DNA from: Pseudomonadota bacterium
Lineage (GTDB): Bacteria > Pseudomonadota > Alphaproteobacteria > Sphingomonadales > Sphingomonadaceae
Assembly (NCBI GenBank): GCA_029781465.1
Contig: JAKOWQ010000406.1
Coordinates: forward strand, 1-28,094
DNA: 28,094 bases
Reading direction: 5' to 3'
Below, piece by piece: positions 21,956 to 28,094 of the stretch. The position numbers and the translations under genes are program-made. The first letter of the stretch is position 1. Each line of letters starts with the position of its first letter. The notes under the pieces are model-generated. The model ran no database searches. It was given only the letters and a program-made list of their open reading frames with translations, and was not told where the DNA came from.

Positions 21956-22330
21956 TTAACGGCACGGATAGTTGCGGATCATGTAGTCGGCGATCGCCGT
22001 CTTCATGCTGACCGAAGCGCGCGCGTTGGCCGGGTAGGTCCGCAGGAAGGCGAGCAGCTGATCGGAATTGACCCCGGTGCCCTTGGGCGGGCAGCTTGAA
22101 GGCTTGCCGGCGGCGCGCTCGCTGGCGAGCCTGGCGCGATAGAGGTTGCCCGCCGCCTCGCCCTCGCGTTTGAGCAGGCTCATATCTTCCGAAAACAGCG
22201 CCATCGCCCCTTTGGCCTTGAGCGCATCGGCCTTGGCGAGGAAGGTAGCGACCGACATATCGCCTCCGGCGGCAAAGGCGGGACTCGCCAGGCCGATTGC
22301 GGCTGCAAACAAGATGGCGTGTCGCGGCAT
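21956..22330 (-). CDS. Small secreted Rap1a/Tai-like protein
   Basis: 124 residues from the ATG at 22330, preceded by GGAGGGAG; the frame opens earlier but without coding character. The signal peptide is MPRHAILFAAAIGLASPAFA. The mature part is helical with two cysteines. CPPKGTGVNSDQLLAFLRTY, SVSMKTAIADYM and a terminal YPCR follow the Rap1a/Tai pattern (CPP...L..fL...P......a.....L...yPC). Founding members are immunity proteins to type VI amidase effectors. Many alphaproteobacterial relatives have no effector nearby, and none is seen here, so an immunity role is not claimed. It is divergent from the DUF3667 gene. Confidence 0.65.
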   Translation of the reverse strand: MPRHAILFAAAIGLASPAFAAGGDMSVATFLAKADALKAKGAMALFSEDMSLLKREGEAAGNLYRARLASERAAGKPSSCPPKGTGVNSDQLLAFLRTYPANARASVSMKTAIADYMIRNYPCR

Positions 22331-22421
22331 ATTCTCTTCTCCCTCCGGCAACAGTGACTGTCTGGCTTGACCGCTCCCGGCTTGCAAGACCATGAACGGC
22401 ACAAGCATGGGGAGCAATGCC

Positions 22422-23459
22422 ATGTCCGGCGAAGGGGAAATCATCGGCGATATCGCGCAGAGCGTCTTGATCGCCCGCGCGGCTGAGCCCGTCCACGGGG
22501 AAAGCGCGGATGGGCACAGCGCGGAGGCAGCTTGCCTCAATTGTGGCACCGCACTGGTTGGCAGCCACTGCCACGCCTGCGGCCAGGCGGCGCACGTTCA
22601 CAAGACGCTGGGGGCGTTCTTTCACGATCTGCTCCACGGCGTGTTCCATTTCGAGGGCAAGATCTGGCGCACCTTGCCATTGCTGGCGTGGAATCCCGGG
22701 CGGCTGACCCGCGAATACATCGACGGGCGACGGGCCAGCTACGTCAGCCCGATCGCACTGTTCCTGTTCTGCGTGTTCCTGATGTTTGCCGTGGTCAAGC
22801 AGTTTGCCGGCGGGTTCGATCCAACCCAGACGGTCAATGTCGATGGCAGCTTGAAGACCGGTGTCGAGCAGACCGCAAAGCATCTCGATGGCCTCAAGCG
22901 TGAGCGCGCGGCGCTTGTTGCTCAGGGCCAGGATACCGCCCGGATCGACAGTCAGATCGAAAGCGACCAGGCCGCCCTGGAGATCATGCGCGAAGTCAAG
23001 GCGACCGGCGCGAACGGGAAGATCTGGCAGAGCGATATCAAGCCGATCGATCACGCGCTGCGCCAGTTTCAAGAGAACCCCAAGCTGGCGATCTACAAGC
23101 TGCAAAGCAGTGCCTACAAATACAGCTGGGCGCTAATCCCGATCTCGGTGCCGTTTGTGTGGCTGCTGTTTCCCTTTAGCCGCCGCTTCCGGCTCTACGA
23201 TCACACCGTCTTCGTCACCTATTCGCTGGCCTTCATGACCCTGCTTGCGGTGGTGCTGACGCTGGGCAACGCGGCCAATCTGCCGTTGATCGGCGCGGCG
23301 GGAACGTTCGTCCCGCCGCTCCACATGTACCGGCAGCTGCGCGGAACCTATGGCCTTTCGCGGGCAAGCGCGTTGTGGCGCACGCTGGCGCTGCTCGCCA
23401 TGGCCTTTTCGGCGCTGGTGGTGTTTGCCGTGCTGATCTTCGCCCAGTCCGGGGCCTAG
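22422..23459 (+). CDS. DUF3667 membrane protein with N-terminal zinc ribbon
   Basis: 345 residues from the ATG at 22422, with GGGGAG seven bases upstream; a start at 22392 would add ten residues. A cytoplasmic zinc ribbon, C38-x2-C41 ... C50-x2-C53 (CLNCGTALVGSHCHACGQ), is followed by HKTLGAFFHDLLHGVFHFEGK and WNPGRLTREYIDGRRASYVSP, both typical of DUF3667. Membrane segments lie at about 108-127 and in the C-terminal third (three or four helices). A charged, probably coiled-coil region (about 145-215) lies between. Function is unknown for the family. It is in the inner membrane, convergent with ftsH at a 9-base gap. Confidence 0.92.
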   Translation: MSGEGEIIGDIAQSVLIARAAEPVHGESADGHSAEAACLNCGTALVGSHCHACGQAAHVHKTLGAFFHDLLHGVFHFEGKIWRTLPLLAWNPGRLTREYIDGRRASYVSPIALFLFCVFLMFAVVKQFAGGFDPTQTVNVDGSLKTGVEQTAKHLDGLKRERAALVAQGQDTARIDSQIESDQAALEIMREVKATGANGKIWQSDIKPIDHALRQFQENPKLAIYKLQSSAYKYSWALIPISVPFVWLLFPFSRRFRLYDHTVFVTYSLAFMTLLAVVLTLGNAANLPLIGAAGTFVPPLHMYRQLRGTYGLSRASALWRTLALLAMAFSALVVFAVLIFAQSGA

Positions 23460-23468
23460 AGCCGCTAC

Positions 23469-25400
<1,932 letters not shown>

Positions 25401-25425
25401 TCGCGCAAATCCTTTCGTTGGCCCA

Positions 25426-25453
25426 ATTTAGGTTGCCGGGGCCGAAGCGCAAG
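25426..25453 (-). promoter_or_regulatory. Candidate RpoH-type promoter of ftsH
   Basis: On the minus strand, CTTG (25453-25450), 17 bases, then CCTAAAT (25432-25426). This resembles the alphaproteobacterial sigma-32 pattern CTTG-N17-CCTATAT. It ends 25 bases before the ftsH ATG. ftsH is a classical heat-shock regulon member, which supports the reading. A perfect 8-bp inverted repeat overlaps the -35. Confidence 0.45.
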
Positions 25454-25470
25454 CTCACCTTGGCTTGCGC
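25447..25470. repeat. Inverted repeat in the ftsH divergent promoter region
   Basis: GCGCAAGC (25447-25454), an 8-base spacer, then GCTTGCGC (25463-25470): a perfect 8-bp dyad. It contains the CTTG of the proposed ftsH -35. No T tract follows on either strand, so it is more likely an operator or a transcribed hairpin than a terminator. Confidence 0.6.
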
Positions 25471-25519
25471 AGCGGATTCGCCCTGTGCCACAAGCATCCT
25501 TAACCAAGGGGGCGGTGGC

Positions 25520-26662
25520 ATGATTTCCGGCGAGGCAGAACCTTTCGACCGCTTTGCGCATTGGGGCCGACTGCCCGCGCGGCTGCTGCTGGTTGCGCTG
25601 GCGGCGCTGTTGCTGGCTTCGGCGCTGGTCCCGATCGAGGCGGGCAAGCAGGATACGCCGACCGCCGGTTTCGTCGATGCGCTGGCCGGGGGCGAACAGG
25701 CCAAGGCCGCCGAGCGCCCGCGCGATGACGATCTGGCGCTCTATGACCGCGTGATCGAGCGGATCGGCAAGGGTGAGAATTATTACACCGTGACCGGCGA
25801 GGAACACCGCAAGGCGGACTATCCGCTGCGTCCCGGAGTGGCGGTGCGTTTGCCCACCCTTGCCTATCTGCTGGTTGCGCTGGGTGACAAGGGGCAGGGG
25901 GCCGAGGTTCTGGTGCCCGGCGAACTGCTTGCCGCGTTGGCGCTGCTGGCGGCGACGCTGTGGGCCTGGTGGCGCCGGCTGGGCGAAGAGCCGGGCGGGG
26001 CGCGCTATCAGCGGATCGGCACTGCGCTGATGTTTCTGGGCGCCAGCCTTGGCCTCAACCGCTACTACTTCGTGCTGCACGAGCTGTGGGCCGGGATGCT
26101 GCTGGCGCTGGCCTTCGGTCTGCACCGGCCCGGGCGCAAGTGGGGCGCTGCACTGGCGGTGGCGGCGCTGGCGCTGGCAATCCGCGAGCACGCGCTGCCG
26201 TTCGTGATGCTGATGGCGGCGATGGCGCTGTGGCGGCGCGACTGGAAGGAAGGCGCGGCGTGGAGCGCTCTGGTGCTGGCGTTTTGCGCGGGTCTTGCCT
26301 GGCACATGCATCTGGTTGCCCTGCAGGTGCTGCCCAGCGATGTGGAAGGGCCGGACTGGCTGATGCTGCGCGGGCTTTCGGGCTGGTTATCCAACGTCGC
26401 GCTGTCGAGCAACCTGCGCTTTCTGCCGCATTTCATAGCCGGACCGCTGGTGGTGCTGATGGTGCTGGGCTGGGCTGGCTGGAAGAGCCCGGCGGGGGCT
26501 TTCGCCACGCTGCTCTATCTCGGTTACGGGCTGGCTTTCATGCTCGCCGGGCGGGTCGACAACTTCTACTGGGGCGCGGTGATCGCCCCGGCGATGTTCA
26601 TCGGTCTGGCCTTCTTGCCGATGGCGGCCAAGGGGCTGTGGAGAGCGTCTCTTTCAGCCTAG
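25520..26662 (+). CDS. Polytopic membrane protein, possibly GT-C-type glycosyltransferase
   Basis: 380 residues from the ATG at 25520, preceded by AAGGGGGCGG; an earlier in-frame start at 25418 has no coding character. A first transmembrane helix (about 20-38) is followed by a loop with acidic and aromatic residues (RPRDDDLALYDRVIERIGKG, about 67-86) and YPLRPGVAVRLPTLAYL. Eight or so further hydrophobic helices then run to the C-terminus. An acidic motif in the first external loop followed by a helical bundle is the layout of polyprenyl-phosphate-sugar-dependent GT-C transferases. No specific family signature is certain, so this is a hypothesis. It is divergent from ftsH. Confidence 0.75.
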   Translation: MISGEAEPFDRFAHWGRLPARLLLVALAALLLASALVPIEAGKQDTPTAGFVDALAGGEQAKAAERPRDDDLALYDRVIERIGKGENYYTVTGEEHRKADYPLRPGVAVRLPTLAYLLVALGDKGQGAEVLVPGELLAALALLAATLWAWWRRLGEEPGGARYQRIGTALMFLGASLGLNRYYFVLHELWAGMLLALAFGLHRPGRKWGAALAVAALALAIREHALPFVMLMAAMALWRRDWKEGAAWSALVLAFCAGLAWHMHLVALQVLPSDVEGPDWLMLRGLSGWLSNVALSSNLRFLPHFIAGPLVVLMVLGWAGWKSPAGAFATLLYLGYGLAFMLAGRVDNFYWGAVIAPAMFIGLAFLPMAAKGLWRASLSA

Positions 26663-26703
26663 CGGCCAGGTCAAGCTCGGGGCGGATGCCCCGAGCGCAC
26701 CGA

Positions 26704-27102
26704 TCAGGACGTCAGTTCTTCGATCTTGTGATGCGGCAACACCCGCCAGGCCGAGATCAGCAGCACGACATGGAGAATTTCCACGGTCATCGGCAGCTGC
26801 CAGCCGGGATAGCTGCCGTCGAGCACCAAACTGAGCGCGCGCACCGCTACCGCGGTACCCATCAGCGCGGCGGGGACCAGCAGCAGGTCGGCATTGCGGC
26901 GCCAGGCGCCGATCATCATGCACAGCGCCACTACGCCGAAAAAGGCCATGAAATCGGCGCGCAGGGTGCTGAGCCCCTGGGTCCCGATCGGCGAGAGACC
27001 GAATCCTGCTGCGGTTTCGGCGGGCGTGAACAGGAAGTTCAGCCCCATGAACAGGTCGAACAGGCCGAACAGGAATATCAGGGCCGTAAGGGCAAGGCGC
27101 AT
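26704..27102 (-). CDS. DUF4345-like small membrane protein
   Basis: 132 residues from the ATG at 27102 (MRLALTALIFLFGLFDLFMG); a longer in-frame reading to 27189 lacks membrane character. Four hydrophobic helices are visible. LRADFMAFFGVVALCMMIGAW, then a WRRNADLLLVPAALMG helix, AVRALSLVLDGSYPGW and a final MTVEILHVVLLISAWRV follow the DUF4345 pattern (LRaeyG..., gR..sl..DG.P, E...). It is an inner-membrane protein of unknown function. It is convergent with the preceding membrane gene (41-base gap) and divergent from coaBC. Confidence 0.8.
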   Translation of the reverse strand: MRLALTALIFLFGLFDLFMGLNFLFTPAETAAGFGLSPIGTQGLSTLRADFMAFFGVVALCMMIGAWRRNADLLLVPAALMGTAVAVRALSLVLDGSYPGWQLPMTVEILHVVLLISAWRVLPHHKIEELTS

Positions 27103-27206
27103 CGTTAACCTCCCGCGTTTACTTGGTCTTGACCACTGTGCCTCAGGGATTGGCGAAGTCAAAGCCTGTTGCGCATCGGAAAAGGGCATTGCACAAGCGT
27201 CTGACC

Positions 27207-28094
27207 ATGTCTGTCCCGCGTATCCTGCTGGTCGTGGGCGGCGGTATCGCCGCCTACAAGGCCTGCGAGCTGATCCGCCTGATCCGCAAGGGCGGCGGCG
27301 AGGTTACCTGTGTGCTCACCGCGGGCGGGGCCCGGTTCATCACGCCCATGACCCTCGCCGCGCTGAGCGAGAACCCGGTTCACACCACCTTGTGGGATCT
27401 CGCCAACGAGGTTGAGATGGGCCACATCCAGCTCAGCCGCGAGGCCGATCTGGTGGTCGTCTGTCCGGCGACGGCCGATCTACTCGCCAAGATGGCGCAG
27501 GGCATCGCCGACGATCTGGCAACCACCCTGCTGCTCGCCACCGACAAGCCGGTGCTGGCGGTCCCGGCGATGAACGTGAAGATGTGGGAGCATTCCGCCA
27601 CCCAGGCCAATGTCGCCACATTGGTCGAACGCGGTGTGCTGGTGATGGAGCCCGATGAAGGGCCGATGGCCTGCGGCGAATTCGGCGCGGGGCGTCTGCC
27701 CGAACCGCCTGCGGTCTATGGCGCGATCTGCCATGCGCTTGGCCTTGAGGTGCCGCTGCTACCGGCGCCCGCCCTGCCGATCGAGGGCGAGGAACCCGGG
27801 CTTGGCGATATCTCCGGGCTGGGCGGACTGTCATCGGGGCTGGTCAAGCGCAGCACGCCTCCGCTCCGGGCCGAGCCGGAAGACGCCGAGTTCGAGGATG
27901 CGATCCTTGAAGATATGCCCGAATATGCCGAGCTTGCGGCGCCCGAGGACATTCCCCTACCCGAGGAACTGCTCGCCAGCCCGATCCTGTCGAAGAAGGG
28001 CAAGGCCAAGGCCGCGCCGCCGACCGATCCCGATGCGATCAACCACGAGGTTACCGGCGCTCTCCCGCCCGAGCCTTTCGCGGGCGACGGCGCG
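27207..28094 (+). CDS. coaBC: Phosphopantothenoylcysteine decarboxylase / phosphopantothenate-cysteine ligase, N-terminal part
   Basis: 296 codons, open at the right edge. The CoaC flavodoxin-like domain (about 1-180) is complete: GGGIAAYKACELIR, catalytic H73 in MGHIQLSREAD, CPATADLLAKMAQGIADDL, PAMN (120-123) with KMW, and the active-site C156 in ACGEFGAGRLPEP. It decarboxylates 4'-phosphopantothenoylcysteine with FMN in CoA synthesis. The CoaB ligase domain should begin soon after residue 180-190. Instead residues 182-296 are a Pro/Glu/Asp-rich, low-complexity linker and the CoaB start is not reached within the window. CoaB beyond the edge is inferred. The start ATG has no strong ribosome-binding site. 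Confidence 0.9.
   Translation, partial: MSVPRILLVVGGGIAAYKACELIRLIRKGGGEVTCVLTAGGARFITPMTLAALSENPVHTTLWDLANEVEMGHIQLSREADLVVVCPATADLLAKMAQGIADDLATTLLLATDKPVLAVPAMNVKMWEHSATQANVATLVERGVLVMEPDEGPMACGEFGAGRLPEPPAVYGAICHALGLEVPLLPAPALPIEGEEPGLGDISGLGGLSSGLVKRSTPPLRAEPEDAEFEDAILEDMPEYAELAAPEDIPLPEELLASPILSKKGKAKAAPPTDPDAINHEVTGALPPEPFAGDGA

Noticed and set aside
25500..25508. TTAAC half-sites (here and near 15615, 10905 and 27105) resembling CtrA sites
   Set aside because: The full TTAA-N7-TTAA form is not present at any of them, so a CtrA call is not supported.

Overview
The window is ordinary, GC-rich alphaproteobacterial chromosome, most likely from the order Sphingomonadales (Novosphingobium / Erythrobacteraceae-like). 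This rests on four things: a large TonB-dependent receptor, a UPF0262 gene, a cysteine-free 41-residue L36, and a small secreted protein of the type annotated as CC_3452 family in sphingomonads and caulobacters. Genus-level placement is inference. Coding density is very high and no stretch without a gene exceeds 300 bases. I see no tRNA, rRNA, insertion sequence, phage remnant, CRISPR array or defence cassette.

Layout. 1-1781: the 5' end of dapE, then a cupin protein, a glutathione transferase and a VOC/glyoxalase-fold protein. 1914-6867: a TonB-dependent receptor followed four bases later by a secreted NPP-type phosphodiesterase, then a class V aminotransferase with a twin-arginine-like leader. 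6872-10055 (minus): the conserved rpmH-rnpA-yidD-yidC-engB operon. 10173-13565: a secreted ClpP-like protein, comM, an HxlR regulator and the small secreted protein, which ends in a strong intrinsic terminator. 13650-15584 (minus): HAD phosphatase, rpmJ and galE. 15717-18198: two tandem paralogous envelope proteins and an M14 carboxypeptidase in one operon. 18195-19820 (minus): UPF0262, a GH25-like membrane-anchored protein and cytidine deaminase, tightly packed. 19956-21914: dnaB and rpoZ. 21956-27102: a Rap1a/Tai-like secreted protein, a DUF3667 membrane protein, ftsH, a polytopic membrane protein and a DUF4345 protein. 27207-28094: the 5' part of coaBC, which carries an unusually long acidic linker.

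The genes are mainly core housekeeping: ribosome assembly, membrane insertion, replication, transcription, proteolysis, CoA and lysine/peptidoglycan precursors. A few envelope genes of unclear role lie among them. I did not find an exotic multi-gene system. The items most worth a second look are: a shared promoter architecture before rpmH and rpmJ; a heat-shock-like promoter with a hairpin before ftsH; phased 7-bp repeats before the receptor/phosphodiesterase pair; a GH25-like protein with altered catalytic acids; a secreted ClpP-fold protein with a plausible Ser-His-Asp; the tandem-paralogue/M14 operon; and the coaBC linker.
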